Below the pieces are notes generated by a model that was given only the letters and a program-made list of their open reading frames with translations, was not told the DNA's origin and ran no database searches. A stretch of 64,000 bases of DNA from Dethiosulfovibrio peptidovorans DSM 11002 (GTDB lineage: Bacteria; Synergistota; Synergistia; Synergistales; Dethiosulfovibrionaceae), in assembly GCF_000172975.1 (NCBI RefSeq), contig NZ_ABTR02000001.1, forward strand, positions 1 to 64,000, in the 5' to 3' direction. Each line of letters opens with the position of its first letter. The stretch's first letter is position 1. Below are positions 1 to 7,800 of the stretch, in pieces. Position numbers and translations under genes: made by a program.

Positions 1-327
1 CGAGTTTATCACAGGGGCCATGAAATCCGTCTGGCTTATGATCCCCAGCATCGTAGAGCTCGCTTCCAATGTCATGATATCTCCGTCTAGCTCTCCAAGG
101 TACACTCTTCGAGGTAACAGTTCGGGGGTACTTGCGAACTCGTATATAGGATCCTTCGCCTCCACGTACAACCCGTCTTTCACCTTCGCCACGATGTGGT
201 AGGGGTACTCCACCCCGTCGTGGACGTGTTTTTCCTCCTTGAGTATCTCCAACCCGCCTATGGCCGCCAATTTCTTCATTAGCACCAGGGGGTGACACCC
301 CAGAGTATCAATCCTTTTTACCGCCAT
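1..327 (-). CDS. Phage tail-module protein, 3' end outside the window
   Basis: An open frame runs leftward from ATG at 327 through the window edge (109 codons seen). The start is supported by a GGAGGT ribosome-binding site just upstream; a nearer ATG is followed at once by TAA and cannot serve. The N-terminus reads MAVKRIDTLGCHPLVLMKKL, and the rest is soluble and rich in charged residues. I do not recognise a family. It follows the 341-aa gene in the same leftward late operon, so a minor tail or tail-associated role is inferred from position only. Confidence 0.7.
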   Translation of the reverse strand, partial: MAVKRIDTLGCHPLVLMKKLAAIGGLEILKEEKHVHDGVEYPYHIVAKVKDGLYVEAKDPIYEFASTPELLPRRVYLGELDGDIMTLEASSTMLGIISQTDFMAPVINS

Positions 328-339
328 TACATTACCTCC

Positions 340-1365
340 CTATTGAGATATGACCCTGAGCCGGGCCGTCAGTACCGAGTTCGGCGCATCGTAAGGCAGA
401 GACACCCTCAAGAAACACCGTCTTCCGCTCCACTGTCGGATATTTCCTATGGCGTGCCCCCTTTCGTAGGAGTAATCCATACGGACCTCCGAATCCACGG
501 CGGGAGCGGCCCCGAAGGTAATCGTCCCCTTTACGTTGTTGAGGGCGTAGTCCGTCACCTCCTGCCCCCCTACCAGCACCTTCGAGACTTCACGTATCAA
601 AGGGGTGCCGGTGTCGAATATCTTTTTACTCCCGTCTCCAGTTCCAACCAGACGGTTCTCCACGGAGAAGGCCCCGCCCAGCTTGAAAAAAGCGGTCTCC
701 GCATCGTCGGCCATGTCGTTCTGGCTATATGGATTATCAAGACCGGAGCTCCTGGTCTCGTAATATCCTCCCTGACAGACGGGATCCACGTAGGAGAACA
801 GCACGGACTCGTTGGCCTCCGGAGGCTCCGCTATGTACAGGCTCTCGCCGTCGTCTTGGATCTCGAAGCCTGTTCCCTCCGGTATCTCCACTCCTCCCAC
901 CAACAACTTCAATGGCGTCAGACATCTGGACGGAAGGGGAAAGGATCTAGTCACTCCGTCTCCGGCCACGCCAGCGACCTGCTCCATGGTCACTATTACG
1001 GCGTTGGCGTCGGTGGACCCTACGGAGTAGGCATAATCGCAGGTGACCACCTTCCCGTCGGCAGGAGGGGACGAAAAAACTATCAGACCGTTCTCGTGGT
1101 CCACAGAGACCCCCGTCGCAGGTGAGCCGTCCACCTTGACCGCGACTGGAGCCTCCGGATGGTTCACCAGCGGCTTGAACTGGGTGGCGAAACTGACCCT
1201 CGCTCCGTCGGCGGTCCCCAGCAACTCGCCGGACACCTGAGTCGGCCTGTCGTTCCATAGGCGGAACCCTATCTGTACACTGGTCGTCCCGGTGTCTATG
1301 GCCCCGAAGTCCAACCGGCTCAGTGGATACGCATCGTCGCTCGTTCTCAACTGCATTATCGGCAT
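340..1365 (-). CDS. Phage tail-associated structural protein with internal repeats
   Basis: 341 aa. The start at 1365 (MPIMQLRTS) is preferred over an upstream in-frame start because a GGAGG site lies seven bases before it. The protein contains at least three diverged copies of a beta-rich unit of the form V-x-V/G-G-x...I-x-F-x-x-P-P/A-A-x(2-5)-V-x(3)-Y (around residues 80-115, 165-200 and 250-290). Such repeats are common in phage surface and tail-fibre-associated proteins. It overlaps none of its neighbours and starts 2 bp past the upstream gene, within the late operon. The exact role is unknown. Confidence 0.75.
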   Translation of the reverse strand: MPIMQLRTSDDAYPLSRLDFGAIDTGTTSVQIGFRLWNDRPTQVSGELLGTADGARVSFATQFKPLVNHPEAPVAVKVDGSPATGVSVDHENGLIVFSSPPADGKVVTCDYAYSVGSTDANAVIVTMEQVAGVAGDGVTRSFPLPSRCLTPLKLLVGGVEIPEGTGFEIQDDGESLYIAEPPEANESVLFSYVDPVCQGGYYETRSSGLDNPYSQNDMADDAETAFFKLGGAFSVENRLVGTGDGSKKIFDTGTPLIREVSKVLVGGQEVTDYALNNVKGTITFGAAPAVDSEVRMDYSYERGHAIGNIRQWSGRRCFLRVSLPYDAPNSVLTARLRVISQ

Positions 1366-1367
1366 AT

Positions 1368-1700
1368 CTATTCCTCCCTTTTTTCTTCCTCTTTCCATAG
1401 CCGGGCCATCCGGTCCAGTTCCTCAGGCGACTGCCGTATCACCACCGGAAAAAACCGGGCGTACCAGGTATGGAGAGCCATCCTCGTCCACCATTCGCCG
1501 AACCCGAACACCTCTAGAGCCTTGTCGTAATCCCCGATGGACAGGGAGCATCTGCCATGGCCGAACAGGGCCACGATCGCCCCATTCTCACGAGACCCCA
1601 GGCTTACCAGTTCCCAATCGGTCGCCTGCTCCAAGACATACGGAGAGGGGCTCGTCTCGCACCGGACCGACAGCCAGACCCCCGTCCAATGTCGAAGCAT
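1368..1700 (-). CDS. Small phage protein downstream of the 829-aa tail protein
   Basis: 110 aa. The start ATG at 1700 shares one base with the stop of the upstream gene (TGATG), so translation is probably coupled. The sequence is rich in Trp and aromatic residues (TGVWLSVRC, FGEWWTRMALHTWYARFF) and ends in a run of Glu/Lys/Arg. No family recognised. The tight coupling suggests it partners the upstream 829-aa protein. Confidence 0.65.
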   Translation of the reverse strand: MLRHWTGVWLSVRCETSPSPYVLEQATDWELVSLGSRENGAIVALFGHGRCSLSIGDYDKALEVFGFGEWWTRMALHTWYARFFPVVIRQSPEELDRMARLWKEEEKREE

Positions 1701-4189
1701 CACCCAAGGTGGTCCCTTCCCTCGTCGACCTCCAGCCTCGCATCGACCAGCGGGACGGTGGGGTCTATGGCCGCCGCAGAAAGTATCTGATGATCGTAGG
1801 TCTGACCCATGGTCACCGCCGGACGGTTTATGTCCTGGGCTTTCTCTCTCCACAGATCCATCCTCTCCACCATGTTCTCCGCCAGCGCCGCCTCGGGGTT
1901 CCCCGTCGGCTCCGGAAGAGGATACAGACAGGGTTTATTCCCGAGAATGGAGTCTATGTCCTCCTTTACCCCGCCGCTTCCCCCAGGCCAGGTTCCCCAC
2001 CTAGCCCAGTAGGTGGAGGGGACCAATCCGGCGGCCTTTTCTCCTACCTCTCCCGCCTCCTCCGGGTCGATCCGGCGCGCCCCGCTCCGACAGACCCCCC
2101 AGACCTCCGGCTTGGGGTCGTTGCCGGTGGCCTCTTTCAGCTTGGAAAAAACAGCCATAGGCTCGTCTCTGACCGTAGCCCATCCGGCGAAAGTCCAGAA
2201 ATAACCAGGTCCGGCGTCCACCTCTTCCCATTCTTGGAATAGAGGGTCTCCAACGTACAGCCGTTGATTCGGCAGAGTGTAAACCAGCATGGCGTCCCCG
2301 AAGGAGTCCTCCAGGTACTTGTTGAAAGCCTCCTGAACCATCAGGGCTCCGTACAGGGCGAACCCTCCTCCGAGACCGACGAGAGGCATTAGGAAAGACC
2401 AGTCGGTGGTCTCCAGTAACTTCCGATAACGTATCCTTCCTACCGGGGCGTGGAACAGACTCCAGTCCGCACCGGGGAAGTGGTGAACGTGGTAATTCCC
2501 CTGTCCATACGGGGCCACCAGTCTGTCGGAACAGGGCCATGAAACCCGGTTTTTCTCCCAGCCTCCACCGTCGTACTTCCATGCCATCACATCGAGGGCC
2601 TCGTCTTCGTAGTTGTCTCCGGATAGATAGATCAGGCCGTCGGAAGTTACCGACATTCCCTTTCGGTTGTCCCTGTGTGTTCCGTCGTGAAAGTCGTTTG
2701 AACCGTCGCTATCGCCCAAGCCTTCCAGGTTCGGAGGGCTTCCCCGAACTCCCAGATCCGGCAAATCCCACCAGCCTATTTCCAGAGGATCCCCCGCCCT
2801 GCCCAGCCAGGGGATGCAGAGGTCTTCCGGCTTCACGTCCTGGGAAAAACGCTCTCCTCCCTCGCCTACCGCCTCCACCGGGGAACTACTTTCAAGGCAG
2901 ACCTTTTCGTTAGCCGAATGGGACCGGACGAAACCATGTCCCTCAGAAACCTGGATATCTCCCACCTCCGGGACTATGTGCCGTCGCATGGTCCGCATAT
3001 CCGTGATAACCGCCCCACCGGAGGCCTCTGCAATCAGAAGAGGCCCCGCCGCATCGACCGGCTCTGCTTCTCCGGGAAAACACCATCGCTCCATGGTCCT
3101 TGCCGCCCCTCCCAGTTTCGAAGGGATATCTCCGTACGGCCACCAGAAAAAGACTTTCCCGTCCAGAGAAAGAACCCCGGGGAGGGCCAGATAACCCCAT
3201 CGGGGAGATAGAAAGCCCTCCTCGATCTCGTATAGCCTCGTCTCCTCCCCCCAAAGGTGGAGGGCATAAGGACCACGGACCGACAACAGCCGACCTCGTG
3301 GGTCCCCCTCTCCCGCCGCTACATGGACAGCTCCACCTCGTACCGGGATAACCTGTCCCGGTTCTTGCCCTTGGAGCTCTCCGCTATGGACCACCGACAA
3401 CCCTAGACAGGTACCATCGGAGTCGAAGGAAGTAGGCACCAACAGGGCCCTCCCAGCCGACTTGCTCCCGGCCCCATACAAGACGCCACCGTCCAGCCAC
3501 AGCCCGCCGAAGGAAGGCTCTGTCATCTCGGTTTCCGCGGCGGGGTCGCAGTCGTACCAGGTCATGCCGTAGACCCCGGAGGACCCTGCGATGTCTCCGA
3601 TCTCGAACCGCTCCACTTCCATCAGCCTGGCGGCAAGTGCCGCCCTTTCAAGACCCTTGGCCTTGTCTGCCGCCTCGCGAAGTTTGCGGTACTCCTCCCG
3701 CTCCCATCTGTAGGCAAAACTCAAAGGCGTATAGCACCACCGGCCGAAAAAAGCCGACTCAACAGAGGAGAGAGAAGGAACGAACGGAGCCGTGTCGCTA
3801 TCGTCGCACCGGTCCACCCACCAGCCGGAGTTACCGGCGTCGGGCATCGGGCAGGGCATCTCCACGGAGACGAAAACCCCGTCCACGACCAGGCCGCCGG
3901 AGACCAGAGCCCAGTCGTACCCCGACAGGACCGCCTCGTCGCATAAAAAAAGAGGGGACAGGCCCTCGCCTACCCCCTCTTCTCGATTCCATATATATAC
4001 ACCGCTCTCGAAAAGCCAGATCCGCCCGTCCCCCGATACCTCGATCAATTCTCCGGATTCGTCCGGCTTCCCGGCCTCCCTATCGAGGAGACGGATTTTA
4101 ACCGTCTCCGGCACGGCGAAGGGAACCCTGCCAAGCACGTGGCCGGACAACCGCCCGACCGGACCCGTGTAGACTCTCGCTTTCGTCAT
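1700..4189 (-). CDS. Large late-operon protein, probable tail-tip component
   Basis: 829 aa, one of the two largest proteins after the tape measure. Its start overlaps the stop of the hub-like gene by ATGA. The sequence is rich in Trp, Gly and acidic residues, with many short beta-strand-like stretches and WD/WW motifs (for example GNSGWWVDRCDD, VFFWWPYGDIP). A short Ala/Lys-rich helical stretch lies near residues 165-195. No transmembrane segments or enzyme motifs stand out. Position after the hub suggests a tail-tip, host-recognition or ejection-related protein; no family match is claimed. Confidence 0.7.
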   Translation of the reverse strand: MTKARVYTGPVGRLSGHVLGRVPFAVPETVKIRLLDREAGKPDESGELIEVSGDGRIWLFESGVYIWNREEGVGEGLSPLFLCDEAVLSGYDWALVSGGLVVDGVFVSVEMPCPMPDAGNSGWWVDRCDDSDTAPFVPSLSSVESAFFGRWCYTPLSFAYRWEREEYRKLREAADKAKGLERAALAARLMEVERFEIGDIAGSSGVYGMTWYDCDPAAETEMTEPSFGGLWLDGGVLYGAGSKSAGRALLVPTSFDSDGTCLGLSVVHSGELQGQEPGQVIPVRGGAVHVAAGEGDPRGRLLSVRGPYALHLWGEETRLYEIEEGFLSPRWGYLALPGVLSLDGKVFFWWPYGDIPSKLGGAARTMERWCFPGEAEPVDAAGPLLIAEASGGAVITDMRTMRRHIVPEVGDIQVSEGHGFVRSHSANEKVCLESSSPVEAVGEGGERFSQDVKPEDLCIPWLGRAGDPLEIGWWDLPDLGVRGSPPNLEGLGDSDGSNDFHDGTHRDNRKGMSVTSDGLIYLSGDNYEDEALDVMAWKYDGGGWEKNRVSWPCSDRLVAPYGQGNYHVHHFPGADWSLFHAPVGRIRYRKLLETTDWSFLMPLVGLGGGFALYGALMVQEAFNKYLEDSFGDAMLVYTLPNQRLYVGDPLFQEWEEVDAGPGYFWTFAGWATVRDEPMAVFSKLKEATGNDPKPEVWGVCRSGARRIDPEEAGEVGEKAAGLVPSTYWARWGTWPGGSGGVKEDIDSILGNKPCLYPLPEPTGNPEAALAENMVERMDLWREKAQDINRPAVTMGQTYDHQILSAAAIDPTVPLVDARLEVDEGRDHLG

Positions 4190-6645
4190 TTCATCACCGC
4201 CTGGATAACGCCGCTGGAGACGCTCCCGGGAGGAAGGAACACAAGTGCGTTGTCTCCTCTCTTGATCCGTATGGAGGAGGTACAGCTGACCGGACGACCG
4301 CCCAGTATGACCAGAGCCCTGTCCGGTCGGACGTCCACCACCCGACCGAAGGCGCTCCGGCCCTTGCCGATACTCTCCCTGGCGTAGACGTTGGCGGCGG
4401 TGGATCCGGAGTTGAGCAACATCAGATACTCCGGCGGCGTAGTGTCCGAAGGACGGAAGGATATGGAGGTCTGTAGCCTGTCGAAACTGTGTTCCACCGC
4501 CATCACCCCCCCGTCCGGATGGACCCTCATGTCCAGGGGTACCGTGACCGTCTCCACTATCCCCCTGCTTACCTTCTTGACCGACAGGATGTTGTCTGCA
4601 ATGGTCTGGGCTATCGACCTGGCTCGATCCTCCGAGAGATGCTCATCTATGTACAGCTCCTTCTCCGTCCATATACTTCCTCCTCCGGACATGCCCACCA
4701 CCGGAGACACCGGAGAGGTCCCGGAGGTAGACCCCGCCAGATGGCGGAAAGCCTTGTACCTGGAACACCTCTCGTACCCCGGAGTTTTTCCGTCCTCCAG
4801 ATAGCCGCAGGGATCACCTTCGATGTAATCCTCCGAATCCGATTCGGAGTCTTCCGTCGAATGAACCGGACCGTCTACCGTCTCGACGCCGCTTCCGTCC
4901 CATCCCGAAGGCTTCGACCTCGACGTCCCGGGAGCGGAGACCGCCGATGGAGACTCTACGACCCCGCAGGTTCCATCGCTACACAAAAACGGGCAGGTCT
5001 CTTCCGACCAGATCCCGTCTATATAGCGGTTTCCACCGTCCTCGCCCGACGTCTTCTCCCTGTATCTCCTGCCGGGCTGAGACAGCGTTCCGACCTCCTC
5101 CGAGATGGAGGATCCGCCTGGAACCTGAATTATCCTCATGGAGCCGTCTTGAAGTAGCGTTTTCATCTGAGCCAGGGCCTCCCCGGCCCTGGAGTTTGCA
5201 GGGTCGTAAAGGTCTCCGAAAAGCCCTCTCTCCAGCATATCCGCCAACCCGTTGTCGTCGGTCGTCCTCTCTATACGGGTGACGCATTTACCGTCGTCGT
5301 CGAAAACCTCGTCTATCTGTCTCTGTCGCTCCCTCTTTATCATCGTGGTGGTCTGATAGGCCGGAAGCTGTATGTACCTGGTTTGGCCGTCGCTCCCTAC
5401 CCAGGTAAGAGGGTTCCCGTCCGATCCCGTCACAAGGTCCGCCTCTCCGACGTCTCTTTCCTCATAGCTCCATTCCCTCTCGGTGAGCCCTCTGTATCCG
5501 TGATCGTCGTCCCACGTCCAGGCCCGCTCGGTCTTGTGGGTGTAGGGTACGTCGTTTCTTCTTCTGTCGGGATCATACGAATTGATCTCCACTACTTCCT
5601 TCAAGATGTGGGTTTTGTCCATGTCGTAGGATCGTCTCACCTGATACTCCATGACGTGCTCGACCGTCTCGGTGGCTAACCCGCCCGTGGCATTATCGTA
5701 ATAGACCGCATCGACGGCGGTATCCTCGACGCTTCCGGCCTCGACGAGGCAGAATCTCCACAGCCGCTGTTCCTGGTCGCCTACTCTTACCACGGAGGAC
5801 TCCACGTCATAGGAGTAATCCGACACGATACTCTTTCTGATACCGGCCCCGGGAAGAAACAAGCTCGCTCCATAGGATTCGACCACGTTTATAGGCGACA
5901 ATAGGGTATATCTCCAAGACAGGGTCCCCCCCGGCAAGGCGGTGGTCCCCCGCTTCGTGATCCGCTTCAACGATCCAGAGGGAGTCGTCCCATAATAGCC
6001 GCCTCCAGGACCGTCTTCGTCTACCGAACCGGAGGAGTCTCCCCGGCGTCCCAGGATAACCACCACGCCGGAGGCGTACCCGTCGAGATCCAGATCCCGG
6101 GCCTGTACGTCGTCCAGGTTCAACCCCTTGCAGGGATAGGTTTTACAAGGCCGGGGCGGAGCTACTTTCAGGGTTCCGTCCTGGGTCATATAGGCGATGG
6201 CTCCCCCGAGGGTGGCGAGGTCCAAAACGGCGTTCGCCGCCGTCTGGCCCGAAACCAGGTGTCGGGCGTCCACCGGGACGTCTCTGTCCAGAGTCACGTC
6301 CGCTTTCAACCCGCACCCCTCCGCCAGCTCGGACAAGACATCTCCCAGGGTGGATCCTTTTATCTGGTGAGGCAACAGAGGGCTTTTCATGAGCCGGAAC
6401 CCCGCATCGTAGCCGGAGAGGGACCACAACACCCGTCCGTCCTCGGCGTCCCCCAGTTTATCCGCCCGGGACACCAGCCCGTTTTCCATGATCCCCGGGA
6501 CCGTCCAAGATCCACCAAGCTCCGGAGGACTCCCCGCAGGCAACAGTACCTTTCCCTGCCATGTCCCTATGAGGGCCCGTAATTCTCTTCTATAGGAAAA
6601 CTCCACATATCCATCCGGCAGGGCCGGGGCCTGTATTTCCCGCAC
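4186..6645 (-). CDS. Tail hub / tail-tip protein (gpD or gp44-like hub region)
   Basis: 819 aa starting with GTG at 6645, which shares a base with the preceding TAG stop and has GGAGGTGA upstream. Residues about 75-190 resemble the hub segment of phage tail proteins: a SLSGYDAGFRL stretch, then a 'LGDVLSELAEGCGLKADVTLD' region, then 'NAVLDLATLGGAIAYMTQDG TL', which is typical of gpD/gp44-type hubs. The C-terminal part (GRVVDVRPDRALVILGGRPV) looks like a small beta-barrel. It is translationally coupled to both neighbours. The hub role is an inference from these motifs and from gene order. Confidence 0.65.
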   Translation of the reverse strand: MREIQAPALPDGYVEFSYRRELRALIGTWQGKVLLPAGSPPELGGSWTVPGIMENGLVSRADKLGDAEDGRVLWSLSGYDAGFRLMKSPLLPHQIKGSTLGDVLSELAEGCGLKADVTLDRDVPVDARHLVSGQTAANAVLDLATLGGAIAYMTQDGTLKVAPPRPCKTYPCKGLNLDDVQARDLDLDGYASGVVVILGRRGDSSGSVDEDGPGGGYYGTTPSGSLKRITKRGTTALPGGTLSWRYTLLSPINVVESYGASLFLPGAGIRKSIVSDYSYDVESSVVRVGDQEQRLWRFCLVEAGSVEDTAVDAVYYDNATGGLATETVEHVMEYQVRRSYDMDKTHILKEVVEINSYDPDRRRNDVPYTHKTERAWTWDDDHGYRGLTEREWSYEERDVGEADLVTGSDGNPLTWVGSDGQTRYIQLPAYQTTTMIKRERQRQIDEVFDDDGKCVTRIERTTDDNGLADMLERGLFGDLYDPANSRAGEALAQMKTLLQDGSMRIIQVPGGSSISEEVGTLSQPGRRYREKTSGEDGGNRYIDGIWSEETCPFLCSDGTCGVVESPSAVSAPGTSRSKPSGWDGSGVETVDGPVHSTEDSESDSEDYIEGDPCGYLEDGKTPGYERCSRYKAFRHLAGSTSGTSPVSPVVGMSGGGSIWTEKELYIDEHLSEDRARSIAQTIADNILSVKKVSRGIVETVTVPLDMRVHPDGGVMAVEHSFDRLQTSISFRPSDTTPPEYLMLLNSGSTAANVYARESIGKGRSAFGRVVDVRPDRALVILGGRPVSCTSSIRIKRGDNALVFLPPGSVSSGVIQAVMK

Positions 6646-7421
6646 TACTTCACCTCCAAAACGACTTCCGCCTCGGCGATGTCCGACCGCCTGGGCCTCG
6701 ATGTCACCGCTATCATGGGATCTCCGCCGGAGGAGCCCTCGACCGGCAGGAAAACCGACCATATCGGCAGGTATCCGACCCATCCGTAGACCACTCCGCC
6801 AGATGGATGTATCGACACCGGAATCTCTCTGGTAGTCCGGGCCACGCCGTTCACATCCGCCCAGGGCCTTATCATGTGGGCCGACGCCGGAAGCCCCGAC
6901 ACCCAGGCGGGAACGCCCGAGAGATCCACCGACGCCGCCTCGCCTCTGGAAAGGACGGCGGAGAGTTCCGAGGTCCATCTCATGGCCCCAGAGACGCAAA
7001 GGTCCTCCCAGTCGCAGAGTCGTCCGGTCTCTCCGAATACCGGACGGTCCACCACCCACCGAGGCGATACGCTGGCGTCCGCCTCCACGGGGCACAACAT
7101 CCAGCGGAACGGACGGAAAACCTGCATATCCTCCGATCGCAGACCCCTAAAGGACACGTCCAACCTGGTCAGCTTACCGGCATTCGTGAGAGGTTCGAAT
7201 CGAAACGCCGGACGACACAAACCGACCCTGCCGACCTGCAAAGTCTCCAGATACAACAAAATAGTCCGAGGCTCCACCTCCAGGGTCAAAACATCGTGAG
7301 TCTCCTGCCTCGTAACGTTGGCCACCGCCGTCTCTGGCTCTCCGTTCAGGCTGACAGCCAGGCAGAGAGGCGGTTCCCCGCCGCAAAGATGCAGACTTGC
7401 CCAGCAGGATACGCTATCCAT
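6645..7421 (-). CDS. Phage tail protein, function unknown
   Basis: 258 aa, beginning 3 bp past the upstream gene and overlapping the hub gene start. No motif is recognised beyond scattered Trp/Cys pairs (WEDLCVSGAMRW, VGYLPIWSVFLPV). Its place between a 120-aa protein and the hub corresponds to distal tail or tail-tip adaptor proteins in siphoviruses. That role is inferred from synteny alone. Confidence 0.7.
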   Translation of the reverse strand: MDSVSCWASLHLCGGEPPLCLAVSLNGEPETAVANVTRQETHDVLTLEVEPRTILLYLETLQVGRVGLCRPAFRFEPLTNAGKLTRLDVSFRGLRSEDMQVFRPFRWMLCPVEADASVSPRWVVDRPVFGETGRLCDWEDLCVSGAMRWTSELSAVLSRGEAASVDLSGVPAWVSGLPASAHMIRPWADVNGVARTTREIPVSIHPSGGVVYGWVGYLPIWSVFLPVEGSSGGDPMIAVTSRPRRSDIAEAEVVLEVK

Positions 7422-7424
7422 GGG

Positions 7425-7787
7425 CTACTCCCCCGCCATAGGTTCGTCTATATCCAGGCTTCCATCGTAGGCCCTGGTGGACAAAGCCTGTATCTCGTAG
7501 GACCGACCGTCGAAAAACTCCCCGTCGACTGCCCTTATCCGGTGAAGCCCCGACAGCTTTATCTGCTCCACCACGTACTCTATTCCCTGATGGGAGAAGA
7601 CCTCGCCGACCGTGAAAAATCCCGCAGGGTGAGAGGTGAAATGCCCCTGAAAGGTGGCCCTGAAACGGACCCTGCCGCCGGGGCGACGGACGAAAACAGT
7701 CTCCCCCGAGGCTGTGACCACCATCTCGCCGTGGGGGATCTCCTCGATATCCGTAAGTTCGTAGTTGGCCACCGGGTCGTAGCTCAT
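7425..7787 (-). CDS. Small tail-module protein after the tape measure
   Basis: 120 aa, beta-rich (VRFRATFQGHFTSHPAGFFTVGEVF, IEYVVEQIKLSGLHRIRAV). A GGAGGGTGGT site precedes the ATG. It lies 13 bp past the tape-measure gene, so it is probably a tail completion or distal tail component. The family is not recognised. Confidence 0.7.
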   Translation of the reverse strand: MSYDPVANYELTDIEEIPHGEMVVTASGETVFVRRPGGRVRFRATFQGHFTSHPAGFFTVGEVFSHQGIEYVVEQIKLSGLHRIRAVDGEFFDGRSYEIQALSTRAYDGSLDIDEPMAGE

Positions 7788-7800
7788 GGGACCACCCTCC

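Noticed and set aside
20-202. 60-codon rightward frame at the left edge
   Set aside because: It is antisense to a leftward phage frame with a good ribosome-binding site and runs against the late operon.
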